A stretch of DNA of 44,674 nt from Microbacteriaceae bacterium (GCA_009780695.1 WQZN01000019.1:1-44674), one strand, 5' to 3'; positions 1 through 10,300 are shown, counted from the stretch's first letter. Translations and numbers: made by a program. The notes: a model not told the origin generated them from the sequence alone.

Positions 1-1679
1 ACATCATGGAGTCGGTGCTCGCGGGCCTCGCCGCCGCGCACCGCGCCGGCATCGTGCACCGCGACCTCAAACCCGAGAACGTGCTGCTGGCGGACGACGG
101 GCGCATCAAGCTCGGCGACTTCGGCCTCGCGCGCGCCGCCGCGAACGCCACCGGCACCGGGCAGGCGCTGCTCGGCACGATCGCCTACCTCTCCCCCGAG
201 CTGCTCACCCGCGGCGTCGCCGACACCCGCAGCGACATCTACGCGATCGGCATCATGATCTACGAGATGCTCACCGGCGAGCAGCCCTTCCAGGGCGAGC
301 AGCCGATGCAGATCGCGTACCAGCACGCCAACGACACGGTGCCGCGCCCGAGCCTCAAGAACCCGCTCGTGCCGCCGCAACTCGACGACCTTGTGCTGTG
401 GGCGACCAACCGCGACCCCGAGCAGCGGCCCGCCGACGCACGCGCCCTGCTCGACAAGCTCTACGAGGTCGAGCGCGCGGTGCACGGCGGCGCGTCCGCC
501 GATGCAGGCCTCGATGCGACGCGCGTCATCCAGCCCGTCGCGAACGACACGATGGCGACCACCGTCCTCGCCGCGCCCGCTCCGCTCGTCTCGACGACCG
601 CGCAGCTGGCCGGCCCCGCCACGCAGGTGCGCAGCGAGGCGACCGCTACGGATGCCGTCAGCAAGCTCGCGCGCGTCAGCAGGCACCGCGGCCGCCGCGG
701 GCTCTGGCTGTTCCTCGCCCTCGTGATCGTCGCGGTGCTCGCCGGCATCGCCGGCTGGTGGTTCGGCGCGGGGCCCGGCGCCCTCGTCGCGGTGCCGCAC
801 GTGATCGACTCGCCCGCCGCCGCCGCGGTCACGGCGCTCAAGAACGTCGAGCTCACCGCGACGCAGAAGCCCGTCTACAGCTGCGCGGTCCCCGAGGGCC
901 AGGTCGCCTCGACCGCCCCCGGCGCCGGCCGACTGCTGCACAAGGGGTCGAACGTCACGGTCCTGGTGTCACGGGGGCACCAGCCCAACCGCATCCCGCA
1001 GCTCGGCGGGCTGACCCTGGACGCCGCGAAGCAGGCGATCACCAACGAGAAGTCGCTCGTCGGCACCCAGGTCGTCGAGCAGTTCGACCCGCAGGTCGGC
1101 TCCGGCGAGATCATCTCGGCGACCCGCGCCTCCGACGGCAAGGACATCACCGGCGGCGGCGCGTACACCCAGTGCGACACGGTCAACGTCGTCGTCTCGG
1201 TCGGCGCCGTGCCCGACGTCGTCGGCAAGACGCTCGCCGATGCGCAGGCCGCCCTCACCGCCAAAGGCCTGAAGTACGGCCAGGGGCAGGCGAAACACGA
1301 CGACAACGTGCCGAAGGGCTCGATCATCGCGCAGACGCCCGCCGACCCGAGCGGCCCGGTGCACCCCGGCGACACCATCGTGCTCGACATCTCCGAGGGC
1401 CCGAACCTCTACGACGTGCCGAATCTCACGACCGACGCGCAGGGCAAGAGCCTCATGCTGAGCGACGCGATCCTGACCCTCAAGGCCTACAACCAGGCGA
1501 CTCCGGCTGCCGACTTCAAGATCGACCAGAAGTACACGGTCACGTCGAACCCGCTCAACGTCGACCCGAACGCGTTCCCGCAGTACTTCAAGGTCACGGC
1601 GCAGAGCCCGGCTGCCGCGTCGCAGCAGAAGAAGGGCACGAAGATCGCGCTCACCATCACGTTCGACTTCACCGGCTGA
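1..1679 (+). CDS. pknL: Ser/Thr protein kinase with four PASTA repeats (5' end outside window)
   Basis: Transmembrane Hanks-type kinase that phosphorylates Ser/Thr and senses cell-wall fragments through extracellular PASTA repeats. The reading frame is already open at base 1, so the glycine loop and ATP-binding lysine lie upstream. Counting from the Met at base 6, the catalytic loop HRDLKPEN is at 18-25, DFG at 38-40 and the activation segment ends in SPE. A low-complexity juxtamembrane region leads to one membrane segment at about 232-254. Four PASTA units follow, starting near 263 (VPHVID), 330 (IPQLGG), 402 (VPDVVG) and 471 (VPNLTT). The name pknL rests on the convergent class II aroG, an arrangement known in mycobacteria; corynebacterial PknL also carries PASTA repeats. 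Kinase function is certain, the exact orthologue less so. A possible substrate, the GarA-like protein, is encoded at 13209-13670. Confidence 0.9.
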   Translation, partial: IMESVLAGLAAAHRAGIVHRDLKPENVLLADDGRIKLGDFGLARAAANATGTGQALLGTIAYLSPELLTRGVADTRSDIYAIGIMIYEMLTGEQPFQGEQPMQIAYQHANDTVPRPSLKNPLVPPQLDDLVLWATNRDPEQRPADARALLDKLYEVERAVHGGASADAGLDATRVIQPVANDTMATTVLAAPAPLVSTTAQLAGPATQVRSEATATDAVSKLARVSRHRGRRGLWLFLALVIVAVLAGIAGWWFGAGPGALVAVPHVIDSPAAAAVTALKNVELTATQKPVYSCAVPEGQVASTAPGAGRLLHKGSNVTVLVSRGHQPNRIPQLGGLTLDAAKQAITNEKSLVGTQVVEQFDPQVGSGEIISATRASDGKDITGGGAYTQCDTVNVVVSVGAVPDVVGKTLADAQAALTAKGLKYGQGQAKHDDNVPKGSIIAQTPADPSGPVHPGDTIVLDISEGPNLYDVPNLTTDAQGKSLMLSDAILTLKAYNQATPAADFKIDQKYTVTSNPLNVDPNAFPQYFKVTAQSPAAASQQKKGTKIALTITFDFTG

Positions 1680-1687
1680 GCGGCTGA

Positions 1688-1730
1688 CAGGGGAAGGGCC
1701 GGATGCCACAGGCATCCGGCCCTTCCCCTG
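1688..1730. terminator. Bidirectional terminator-like hairpin between pknL and aroG
   Basis: A perfect 20-bp inverted repeat (arms 1688-1707 and 1711-1730) has a 3-nt loop, ACA. It fills the gap between the convergent stop codons at 1679 and 1735. There is no long T-run, as is usual in high-GC actinobacteria. Confidence 0.85.
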
Positions 1731-1734
1731 ATCG

Positions 1735-3105
1735 TCAGTTCTTGGTGAGCTCCTCGGCCACGAGGAACGCGAGCTCGAGCGACTGCATGTGGTTGAGGCG
1801 CGGGTCGCACAGCGACTCATAGCGCGTCGCGAGCGTGTCCTCGTCGATCATCTCGCTGCCGCCGAGGCACTCGGTCACGTCGTCGCCCGTGAGCTCGACG
1901 TGGATGCCGCCGGGGTGGGTGCCGACGGCGCGGTGCGACTCGAAGAAGCCCTTGACCTCGTCGACGACGTCGTCGAAGCGGCGCGTCTTGTAGCCGGTGG
2001 GCGTGGTGATGCCGTTGCCGTGCATGGGGTCGGTCACCCACAGCGGCTTCGAGCCCTCGGCCTTGACGGCCTCGAGCAGGCCCGGCAGCACGTCGCGGAT
2101 CTTGCCCGCGCCCATGCGCGTGATGAAGGTCAGGCGACCGGGCTCGCGCTCGGGGTCGAGCTTGTCGATCAGGCGGAACACGTCCTCCGGCTGGGTGGCC
2201 GGGCCGAGCTTGACGCCGATCGGGTTGCGCACGCGGGAGAGGAAGTCGACGTGCGCGCCGTCGATGTCGCGGGTGCGCTCGCCGATCCAGACGAGGTGGC
2301 CCGAGACGTCGTAGGGCGTTCCGGTGCGCGAATCGATGCGGGTCAGCGGGCGCTCGTAGTCCATGAGGAGCGCCTCGTGGCTCGCGTAGAACTCGACGGC
2401 CTTGATCTCGTCGAAGTTCGCGCCGCACGCCTCCATGAAGCGGATCGCGCGGTCGATCTCGCGCGCCATGCCCTCGTAGCGGGAGTTGGCGGGGTTCTCG
2501 GCGAAGCCCCTGTTCCAGCTGTGCACCTGGCGCAGGTCGGCGAAGCCGCCCTGGGTGAAGGCGCGGATGAGGTTCAGCGTCGAGGCAGCCGTGTGGTAGC
2601 CCTTCACCAGGCGCTGCGGGTTCGCCTCGCGCGACCCGGGGGTGAAGTCGTAGCCGTTGATGATGTCGCCGCGATAGGCGGGCAGCGTCACGTCGCCGCG
2701 CGTCTCGAAGTCGTTCGAGCGGGGCTTCGCGAACTGGCCGGCCATGCGGCCGACCTTGATGACGGGCAACGAGGCGCCGTAGGTCAGCACGACCGCCATC
2801 TGCAGGATCGTCTTGACCCGGTTGCGGATGCGCTCGGCCGTGGCATCGGCGAAGGTCTCGGCGCAGTCGCCGCCCTGCAGCAGGAACGCCTTGCCGTCGG
2901 CGGCGGCCGCGAGGCGGTCGCGCAGCTGGTCGACCTCGCCCGCAAACACGAGCGGCGGCAGGGTCGCGAGCTCTGCGCTCGCAGCGGCGACGGCCTCGGC
3001 ATCCGGCCAGCTCGGCTGCTGCTTGATGGGCAGGGAGCGCCAGTGGTCGAGGCCGGCGAGCGTCGCGGGGTCAGGCAGGGCGGGGGTCTCGGCCGATGAG
3101 CTCAT
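1735..3105 (-). CDS. aroG: Class II 3-deoxy-D-arabino-heptulosonate-7-phosphate synthase
   Basis: First enzyme of the shikimate pathway: condenses phosphoenolpyruvate with erythrose-4-phosphate in the cytoplasm to make DAHP for aromatic amino acids. The 456-residue length is normal for the plant/mycobacterial class II family. Family hallmarks are LQGGDCAE near residue 77, KVGRMAGQFAKPRS, the RMGAGKIRD block and the metal-site segment DPMHGNG. It is the last gene of a same-strand run glk-plsC-aroG; the 26-nt gap to plsC holds a TAAACT box (3115-3120) 9 nt before the ATG, so it probably also has its own promoter. In class II enzymes feedback control uses aromatic amino acids, and in mycobacteria chorismate mutase; nothing in the sequence tests this here. 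Confidence 0.96.
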   Translation of the reverse strand: MSSSAETPALPDPATLAGLDHWRSLPIKQQPSWPDAEAVAAASAELATLPPLVFAGEVDQLRDRLAAAADGKAFLLQGGDCAETFADATAERIRNRVKTILQMAVVLTYGASLPVIKVGRMAGQFAKPRSNDFETRGDVTLPAYRGDIINGYDFTPGSREANPQRLVKGYHTAASTLNLIRAFTQGGFADLRQVHSWNRGFAENPANSRYEGMAREIDRAIRFMEACGANFDEIKAVEFYASHEALLMDYERPLTRIDSRTGTPYDVSGHLVWIGERTRDIDGAHVDFLSRVRNPIGVKLGPATQPEDVFRLIDKLDPEREPGRLTFITRMGAGKIRDVLPGLLEAVKAEGSKPLWVTDPMHGNGITTPTGYKTRRFDDVVDEVKGFFESHRAVGTHPGGIHVELTGDDVTECLGGSEMIDEDTLATRYESLCDPRLNHMQSLELAFLVAEELTKN

Positions 3106-3114
3106 AGATCGCCC

Positions 3115-3120
3115 AGTTTA
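3115..3120 (-). promoter_or_regulatory. -10 box TAAACT of aroG
   Basis: On the minus strand, TAAACT lies 9 nt before the aroG ATG. It fits TANNNT and would give a very short or absent leader; no Shine-Dalgarno sequence is visible. Confidence 0.45.
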
Positions 3121-3131
3121 CCGGGTGAGCG

Positions 3132-3827
3132 TCACCTGTTGAGGCTCGGCGTGGTCGCCTTGATCGAGCTCGCGTAGACGTCCGCGTACTGCTGCCCCGA
3201 GAGCTCCCACAGGGCGTACTGGATCTCATCCGTGATCGCCCGCAGGATGTAGCGGTCGCCCTCGAGCCCCTCGAACCGCGAGAAGTCGAGCGGCTTCCCG
3301 ATCACGATGCCGACGCGGCGCACCCGCGGCAGCTTCGACTTCGCGGGCATCAGCTCCTGGGTGTCGATCATCGCGACCGGGATGATCGGCACGTGCGCCT
3401 CGAGCACCATGCGCGCGATGCCCGTGCGGCCGCGGTACATCTTGTGGTCGGGGCTGCGGGTGCCCTCGGGGTAGATGCCGAGCAGCTGGCCGGATGCCAG
3501 AACCCGCAGACCCGTGTTGAGCGAGTCCTCCGAGGCCTTGCCGCCCGACCGGTCGATCGGGATCTGGCCCGTGCCCTTGAAGAACATCCGCGACAGCCAG
3601 CCCATGATGCCCTTGCCCGTGAAGTACTCGCTCTTGGCGAGGAAGGTCACGTGCCGCTCGAGCATGAGCGGCAGGAAGATCGAGTCGAAGAACGACACGT
3701 GGTTGCTCGCGAGGATCGCCGCGCCGTGTGCGGGCACGTTCTCGACGCCCGTGACCCACGGCCGGAACACCGCGCGCAGCAGCGGGCCGAGCGCGATGTA
3801 CTTGAGGAACCAGAAGAACCCGTTCAT
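3132..3827 (-). CDS. plsC: 1-acyl-sn-glycerol-3-phosphate acyltransferase (PlsC-like)
   Basis: Membrane-associated acyltransferase predicted to transfer an acyl chain to lysophosphatidate in phospholipid synthesis. The catalytic HX4D motif is H43-D48 within NHVSFFDS, and the substrate-binding EGTR motif is 121-124 (YPEGTRS). The hydrophobic N-terminus, residues 1-25, fits a membrane anchor. Its 231 residues are typical. It sits 28 nt after glk and 26 nt before aroG on the same strand. The block resembles the mycobacterial aroG-acyltransferase-fadD15 neighbourhood. Acyl donor and exact acceptor cannot be read from the sequence. Confidence 0.9.
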   Translation of the reverse strand: MNGFFWFLKYIALGPLLRAVFRPWVTGVENVPAHGAAILASNHVSFFDSIFLPLMLERHVTFLAKSEYFTGKGIMGWLSRMFFKGTGQIPIDRSGGKASEDSLNTGLRVLASGQLLGIYPEGTRSPDHKMYRGRTGIARMVLEAHVPIIPVAMIDTQELMPAKSKLPRVRRVGIVIGKPLDFSRFEGLEGDRYILRAITDEIQYALWELSGQQYADVYASSIKATTPSLNR

Positions 3828-3855
3828 CTGCGCCCACCCGCTCCCGCTGCAGCCC

Positions 3856-4806
3856 TTACTTCTCCGTCACGTGCACGCGCGCCACGTCGGCTGCGCCGAC
3901 CACGCCCGCGTCGTTCACGAGCTCGGCGATGCGGAACTCGGGCTCGGGGTGGTAGCCGCGTGCCGGCAGCGTCTGCAGGAACGCCTGACGGATCGGAGTG
4001 AGCAGCTTGTCGCCGGCCGCCGCGACGCCGCCGCCGAAGACGAACATCTGGGGGTCGAGGATCGCCGAGAAGCTCGCGGCGGCCTGACCGAGCCAGTCGC
4101 CGAGCTGGCGCAGCGCCTGCAGCGCGCCCGGGTCGTCGGCGTCGATGAGGCCGCCGATGTCGGAGCCGTGCAGATAGCCGCCGTTGTTGGCACGCACCTC
4201 TGCGAGGCCCTGGCCGATGCCGCCGGCGTCCGCCAGCGTGTTCGCGTAACGCTGCAGGGCCCGGCCCGAGCCGTACTGCTCGATGCAGCCGCTCGCGCCG
4301 CAGCCGCACGGCAGTCCGTTCGGCACCACCCGCATGTGGCCGAGCTCGGCGCCCGCGCCGTAGCCGCCGCGGAACAGCTTGCCGCCGGCGACGACCGCGC
4401 CGCCGACCCCCGTGCCGATGGTCAGCATGACCATGTCGGTGGTCTGGATGCCGGCGCCGAAGCGGTACTCGGCCCAGCCCGCCGCGTTGGCGTCGTTCTC
4501 GATGATGACGGGCACGGAGACCTTGGCCTCGATCGCCTCGCGGAGCGGCTCGTGACGCCAGGGCACGTTCGGCGTGTAGTAGACGATCGACTGCGTGGCA
4601 TCGATGAAGCCGGGGGCCGCGACGCCGGCCGCGACGGCGTCCGAGCCGTCCGCGAGCTCGTTGATCATGTCGACGACGACCTGCTTGAGTGCGATGGAGT
4701 CTCCGGCGGGCGTGGGCTTGCGCAGCTGCCGGAGGATCTCACCCTGTTCGTCGACGAGCGCCCCTGCGATCTTGGTTCCACCGATGTCGATTCCGATCGC
4801 GTGCAC
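3856..4806 (-). CDS. glk: ROK-family glucokinase
   Basis: ATP-dependent sugar kinase of the ROK family, most likely phosphorylating glucose to glucose-6-phosphate in the cytoplasm. With the chosen start it has 316 residues. The phosphate loop IDIGGTK is at 6-12, a central GTGVGG lies in the ATP site, and the zinc cluster CGCGASGCIE is intact. I place the start at the GTG 4804-4806: the protein then begins directly with the IDIGGTK strand, and an AGAAGGG ribosome-binding site lies 9 nt upstream (4816-4822). A longer in-frame start at 4905 would add an extension unlike ROK kinases. It is divergent from fadD across about 135 nt. Glucokinase is the common actinobacterial annotation in this context; another hexose or N-acetylhexosamine substrate is possible. 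Confidence 0.9.
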   Translation of the reverse strand: MHAIGIDIGGTKIAGALVDEQGEILRQLRKPTPAGDSIALKQVVVDMINELADGSDAVAAGVAAPGFIDATQSIVYYTPNVPWRHEPLREAIEAKVSVPVIIENDANAAGWAEYRFGAGIQTTDMVMLTIGTGVGGAVVAGGKLFRGGYGAGAELGHMRVVPNGLPCGCGASGCIEQYGSGRALQRYANTLADAGGIGQGLAEVRANNGGYLHGSDIGGLIDADDPGALQALRQLGDWLGQAAASFSAILDPQMFVFGGGVAAAGDKLLTPIRQAFLQTLPARGYHPEPEFRIAELVNDAGVVGAADVARVHVTEK

Positions 4807-4815
4807 GCAGTATTG

Positions 4816-4822
4816 CCCTTCT
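4816..4822 (-). promoter_or_regulatory. Ribosome-binding site deciding the glk start
   Basis: AGAAGGG on the minus strand, 9 nt before the GTG at 4806. It supports the shorter glucokinase rather than the upstream in-frame ATG at 4905. Confidence 0.6.
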
Positions 4823-4941
4823 GGATTGTATGTCGGCCACAAGTCGGACAGAGCGCCGAGGCCGTGCTGTCTAGAGTGTAGAAGGTCAGCCCGCCGCTCA
4901 GCCATCGCCGCCAGCGGCGAACCGGTATCGAAGGAGCTACC

Positions 4942-6765
4942 GTGCGCGAATCAGTGATTCCTGCCCTCGTCCCCGCCGACCCCGCGGCCAACGCGACCGA
5001 CCTGCTCATCGAGCGCGCCGCGTTGACGCCCGACCAGGTGCTGTTCGGCATCCCAGAAGGGGACGGCTGGCGTGACGTCACCGCTGCCGAGTTCCTCGCC
5101 CAGGTCAGGGCGCTCGCCAAGGGCTTCGTCGCCGCCGGTGTGCAGCCCGGCGACAAGATCGGCATCATGAGCCGCACCCGCTATGAGTGGGTGCTCACGG
5201 ACTTCGCCATGTGGTTCGCCGGCGGCATCCTCGTCCCCGTCTACGAGACGAGCTCGGCCGCCCAGATCTCGTGGAACCTCACCGATTCGGGCGCGACCGG
5301 CGTGATCCTCGAGGATGCCCGGCACTCCGCCGCCTTCGACGAGGTCGCCGCCGAGCTGCCCGCCGTGCAGAAGGTCTGGCACATCGACCTGGGCGACCTC
5401 GACAAGCTCGTCGCCGCGGGCGGCGACGTGCCCGACGCGGAGATCGAGCGCCGCCGCGCGCTCGCCGGCGGCGAGGACATCGCGACCCTCATCTACTCGT
5501 CCGGCACGATGGGCAAGCCGAAGGGCGTCGTGCTCACGCACTCCAACTTCGTCGAGCTGTCGCGCAACGCGAGCGAGATGCTGGGCCCCGTGCTGAACGG
5601 CGAGCAGGCGTCCACCGTGCTCTTCATCACCATCGCGCACGTCTTCGCGCGGTTCATCTCGGTCATCTCGGTGCACGCGGGCGTGCGTGTCGGCCACCAG
5701 GCCGACACCGGCAAGCTCATGGAGTCGCTGCAGTCGTTCCACCCGACCTTCCTGCTGATGGTGCCGCGCGTGTTCGAGAAGGTCTACAACACCGCCGAGC
5801 AGATCGCCGAGTCGGGCGGCAAGGGCAAGATCTTCCGCGCCGCCGCCGACACAGCGGTCGCCTATTCCGAGGCGAAGGACGCCGGCAAGGTGCCGTTCTT
5901 CCTCAACCTCAAGTTCAAGCTCTTCGACCGGCTCGTGTTCTCGACGCTCCGCGCGAAGATGGGGGGCCGGGTGCGGTACGCGGTCTCGGGTTCCGCCCCG
6001 CTGTCGACGCGCCTCGGCCACTTCTTCGCAGCGCTCGGGGTCGAGATCCTCGAGGGCTACGGCCTGACCGAGACGACGGCACCGGTGTCGGTCAACCTGC
6101 CCGGCGCCTTCAAGATCGGCACCGTCGGCCCCGCGCTGCCCGGCAACGCGATCCGCATCGCCGACGACGGCGAGATCGAGGTCAAGGGCGTCTGCGTCTT
6201 CAAGGAGTACTGGAACAACGCGGCGCTCACCGCCGAGTCGTTCCACGACGGCTGGTTCAAGACCGGCGACCTCGGCGCGCTCGACGAGGACGGCTACCTG
6301 TCGATCACCGGCCGCAAGAAGGAGATCATCGTCACCGCGGGCGGCAAGAACGTCGCGCCCGCCGTGCTCGAGGACGGCGCCCGGTCGAACCCGCTCATCG
6401 ACCAGATCGTCGTCGTCGGCGAGCAGCGCCCGTTCATCGCCGCGCTCATCACCCTCGACCGCGAGATGCTGCCCGTCTGGCTCAAGAACAACGGCCAGGA
6501 CGAGCACATGTCGCTCGAGGCCGCGACCCAGAACCCGGCCGTGCTCGCCGAGGTGCAGAAGGCGGTCGACCACGCCAACAGCACCGTGTCGCGCGCCGAG
6601 TCGATCAGGAAGTTCGTCATCCTGCCGACGAGCTGGACCGAGGCGTCCGGCCACCTCACACCCAAGCTGTCGATCAAGCGCGCGGTCATCGTCAAGGACT
6701 TCGCGAACGAGATCGACGCGCTCTACTCGGGCGTGCCGACGCAGTCGATGTCGCTGCAGGGCTGA
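4942..6765 (+). CDS. fadD: Long-chain fatty acid-CoA ligase, FadD15-like (AMP-forming)
   Basis: Activates long-chain fatty acids to acyl-CoA through an acyl-adenylate, feeding lipid synthesis or beta-oxidation. The 607-residue protein has the AMP-binding P-loop YSSGTMGKPKG, the A5-type motif YGLTETT, the hinge KTGDLG and the C-terminal block GRKKEIIVTAGGKN. The GTG start is set by an AAGGAG site (4931-4936) with a 5-nt spacer. It is divergent from glk and convergent with def. The FadD15 type, a long form without extra domains, matches the mycobacterial gene in the same neighbourhood. Substrate chain length is not readable. Confidence 0.93.
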   Translation: MRESVIPALVPADPAANATDLLIERAALTPDQVLFGIPEGDGWRDVTAAEFLAQVRALAKGFVAAGVQPGDKIGIMSRTRYEWVLTDFAMWFAGGILVPVYETSSAAQISWNLTDSGATGVILEDARHSAAFDEVAAELPAVQKVWHIDLGDLDKLVAAGGDVPDAEIERRRALAGGEDIATLIYSSGTMGKPKGVVLTHSNFVELSRNASEMLGPVLNGEQASTVLFITIAHVFARFISVISVHAGVRVGHQADTGKLMESLQSFHPTFLLMVPRVFEKVYNTAEQIAESGGKGKIFRAAADTAVAYSEAKDAGKVPFFLNLKFKLFDRLVFSTLRAKMGGRVRYAVSGSAPLSTRLGHFFAALGVEILEGYGLTETTAPVSVNLPGAFKIGTVGPALPGNAIRIADDGEIEVKGVCVFKEYWNNAALTAESFHDGWFKTGDLGALDEDGYLSITGRKKEIIVTAGGKNVAPAVLEDGARSNPLIDQIVVVGEQRPFIAALITLDREMLPVWLKNNGQDEHMSLEAATQNPAVLAEVQKAVDHANSTVSRAESIRKFVILPTSWTEASGHLTPKLSIKRAVIVKDFANEIDALYSGVPTQSMSLQG

Positions 6766-6814
6766 GCGGCGACGGGCCGCCCGCCAGGGGCTCCGGCCGG
6801 TTGCCAGCCGCGGC

Positions 6815-7318
6815 TCAGAACCAGTCGGACTCCCTGACCTGCTTCATGGCCGCTCGGCGCGTCTCCTTGTCGAGACGGTCGAGGTACAGCAGGCCGTTCA
6901 GGTGGTCGGTCTCGTGCTGCAGCGCCTGCGCGAGCACACCGTCGCCCTCGACGAACACCTCGGCCCCGTCGACGTCATAGCCCTTCGCGCGCGCCCACGG
7001 GTAGCGCGCCGTCTCGAACCAGAGGCCGGGCACGCTCAGGCATCCCTCGCCCACCATCGTCTTCTCGCCGCGCGTCTCGACGACCTCGGGGTTGATCAAG
7101 TAGCCGAGCCTGTCATCGACGTTGTAGCTGAACACCCGCGTGGTCGCGCCGATCTGGTTGGCCGCGACGCCCGCGCGGCCGGGCAGCTGCACCGAGTCGA
7201 CGAGGTCGGCGACCAGAGCTCGCACGCCCTCGTCGAAGCCGGCGGCGCCGGGCACCGCGGGGTCGCAGACGGACTTGAGGACGGGATCGCCGAACAGGCG
7301 GATGGTGCGGACTGCCAA
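6815..7318 (-). CDS. def: Peptide deformylase
   Basis: Metalloenzyme removing the N-formyl group from nascent proteins. All three motifs are present in 167 residues: motif 1 as GVAANQIG (50-57, an actinobacterial variant of GVGLAAPQ), EGCLS with metal ligand Cys93, and HETDH (135-139) with two His ligands and the catalytic Glu. The start is a TTG at 7316-7318, chosen because family members begin with this LFGDPVL segment close to the N-terminus and no ATG or GTG precedes it. It lies 32 nt downstream of pyc on the same strand and may be co-transcribed with it; fadD is convergent. Confidence 0.95.
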   Translation of the reverse strand: MAVRTIRLFGDPVLKSVCDPAVPGAAGFDEGVRALVADLVDSVQLPGRAGVAANQIGATTRVFSYNVDDRLGYLINPEVVETRGEKTMVGEGCLSVPGLWFETARYPWARAKGYDVDGAEVFVEGDGVLAQALQHETDHLNGLLYLDRLDKETRRAAMKQVRESDWF

Positions 7319-7350
7319 TTGCGTGCTCTCTTGCTTGCGGGTGTGCGCCG

Positions 7351-10300
7351 TCAGGGCTGCACAGGGTTGATGACGACGAGCAGGTCGCCCGCCTCGACCT
7401 GCTGCGTCGACGGCACGGCGAGCCGTTCGACGACGCCGCTCGTGCCTGCGGCGATCGCGGCCTCCATCTTCATGGCCTCGATGGATGCCACGGCCTGCCC
7501 CGCGGCGACGACCTCGCCCGGTGCAACGCGCAGCGTCACGACGCCCGAGAACGGCGCGGGCACGTGGCCCGGGTCAGCGGGATCGGCCTTCTCGAGGGCC
7601 TTGGTCGCGACCTCGACATGGCGGTCGCGCACGAAGACCGGGCGCAGGGCGCCGTTGAGCCGGGCCATGACGGTGCGGACGCCGCGGGCATCCGCCTCGC
7701 CGATCGCCTCGAGCCCGACGTAGAGGACGATGCCGGGCCCCACGTCGACGCGGTGCTCGGTGCCGACGCCGAGCCCGTAGAGGTAATCGGAGGTGTCGAC
7801 GACCGACAGGTCGCCGAACAGCTCGCGCGATTCCTCGAACTGACGCGTCGGGCCGGGGAACAGCAGGCGGTTGAGCGCCTCCTGCCTGCCGCGGCCGGGC
7901 TCGGCGAGGGCGGCGAGGTCGGCCTCGGTCAGCGGTGTGACGCCGCCGTGGACGTCGCGACCAGCGAGCACCTTGCTGCGGAACGGCTCGGGCCACCCGC
8001 CGGGCAGGTCGCCGAGCTCCCCCGCCATGAACGAGACGACCGAGTCGGGCACGTCGTAGTTCTGCGGGTTCGCCTCGAAGTCGGCGGGGTCGGCGCGCAC
8101 GGCCGCGAGCTGCAGGGCGAGGTCGCCGACGACCTTCGACGACGGCGTGACCTTGGGGATGCGGCCGAGGATGCGATTCGCCGCCGCATACATGTCCTCG
8201 ATGAGCTCGAAGTCGTTCGCGAGCCCGAGCGCGATCGCCTGCTGACGCAGGTTGGAGAGCTGGCCGCCCGGGATCTCGTGCCGGTAGACCCGGCCCGTCG
8301 GCGCGGGCAGCCCCGACTCGAACGGCGCGTAGAGCGCGCGCACGGCGGCCCAGTACGGCTCGAGCGCGGCTACGCTCTCGAAGTCGAGCTCGGTCTCGCG
8401 CTCGGTGTGGGCGAGCGCGGCGACGAGCGCGGAGAGGGACGGCTGGCTCGTCGTGCCCGACATCGGCGCGGAGGCCGCGTCGACGACGTCGGCACCCGCG
8501 CGGGATGCCGCGAGCAGCGTCGCGAGCTGACCGCCTGCCGTGTCATGGGTGTGCACGTGCACGGGCAGTTCGAACTCGCGACGCAGCGCGGTCACGAGCT
8601 TCTCGGCGGCGGCCGGCCGCAGCAGCCCTGCCATGTCCTTGACGGCGAGCATGTGCACGCCGGTGCCGACCACCTTCTCGGCGAGCCGCAGGTAGTAGTC
8701 GAGCGTGTAGAACGGCTCGGCCGGGTCGTTCAGGTCACCCGTGTAGCAGAGCGTGCCCTCGGCGATCGCGGTGTTCTGCGCGAGCACCGCCTGGATCGCG
8801 GGGCGCATCTGCTCGACGTCGTTGAGGGCGTCGAAGACGCGGAACACGTCGACGCCGGTCTGCACCGCCTCGGCCACGAAGGCATCCGTCACCTGCGCCG
8901 GGTACGGCGTGTACCCGACCGTGTTGCGCCCGCGCAGCAGCATCTGGATCGCGACGTTCGGCAGCGCCTGACGCAGCGCGGCGAGCCGCTCCCACGGGTC
9001 CTCGCCGAGGAAGCGCAGCGCCACGTCGTAGGTCGCACCGCCCCAGGCCTCGACCGAGAAGAGGTTCGGCGTGAGCCGCGCGACGTGCGGCGCCACCGCG
9101 AGCAGGTCCTTCGTGCGCACGCGCGTCGCGAGCAGGCTCTGATGCGCGTCGCGGAAGGTCGTGTCGGTCACGGCGAGCGCCGTCTGCGCGCGCACCGCGC
9201 GACTGAAGGCGACCGGCCCGAGCTCGAGCAGCCGCTGACGCGTGCCGGCAGGGGCGGATGCCTCGAGCAGGCCGCCCGGCAGCTTCGGCAGCTTCGCCGC
9301 GGGCTCGATGACGTGCGCGGGCCGCTCGCCGTTCGGCCGGTTCACGGTCACGTCGGCGAGCCAGCTCAGGATCTTGGTGCCCCGGTCCTGCGAGGGCCGT
9401 GCCCGCAGCAGGTCGGGGCGGTTGCCGATGAAGTCGGTCGCGATGCGCCCCGCGACGAACTCGGGTTCGTCGAGCAGCGCCTGCAGGAACGGGATGTTCG
9501 TCGCGACGCCGCGGATGCGGAACTCGGCGAGGGCGCGCCGCGCGCGGCTCACCGCCGCCGGGAAGGTGCGGCCGCGGCAGGTGAGCTTGACGAGCATCGA
9601 GTCGAAGTGCGGGCTGACCTCGCTGCCGGTGCCCATCGAACCGCCGTCGAGGCGGATTCCGCCGCCGCCGGGCGAGCGGTAGGTCGTGATCGTGCCCGTG
9701 TCGGGGCGGAAGCCCGCGGCCGGGTCCTCGGTGGTGATGCGGCACTGCAGGGCGAACCCGTTCAGGCGCAGGACATCCTGGCTCAGCCCGATCTGCGCGA
9801 GCGTCTCGCCCGCGGCCACGCGCATCTGCGCCTGCACGAGGTCGACGTCCGTGACCTCCTCGGTGACGGTGTGCTCGACCTGGATGCGCGGGTTCATCTC
9901 GATGAAGACGTGCTCGCCCGCGCGCGGCCCCGATGCCTCGACGAGGAACTCGACCGTGCCCGCGTTGACATAGCCGATCGAGCGCGCGAACGCGACGGCG
10001 TCGCGGTAGAGCGCCTGGCGCACGTTCTCGTCGAGGTTCGGCGCCGGGGCGATCTCGACGACCTTCTGGTGGCGGCGCTGCACCGAGCAGTCGCGCTCGA
10101 AGAGGTGCAGGGTCTCCCCCGTGGCATCCGCCAGGATCTGCACCTCGATGTGCCGCGGCGTCAGCACCGCCTGCTCGAGGAACATGGTCGGGTCGCCGAA
10201 CGCGCTGTCGGCCTCACGCATGGCCTCTTCCAGGGCGGCGCGCAGCTCGCCCTTCGCGTCGACGCGACGCATGCCGCGGCCGCCGCCGCCCGCGACGGCC

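Noticed and set aside
1789..3099. 436-codon plus-strand frame opposite aroG
   Set aside because: Antisense shadow of a clear class II DAHP synthase; no domain pattern.
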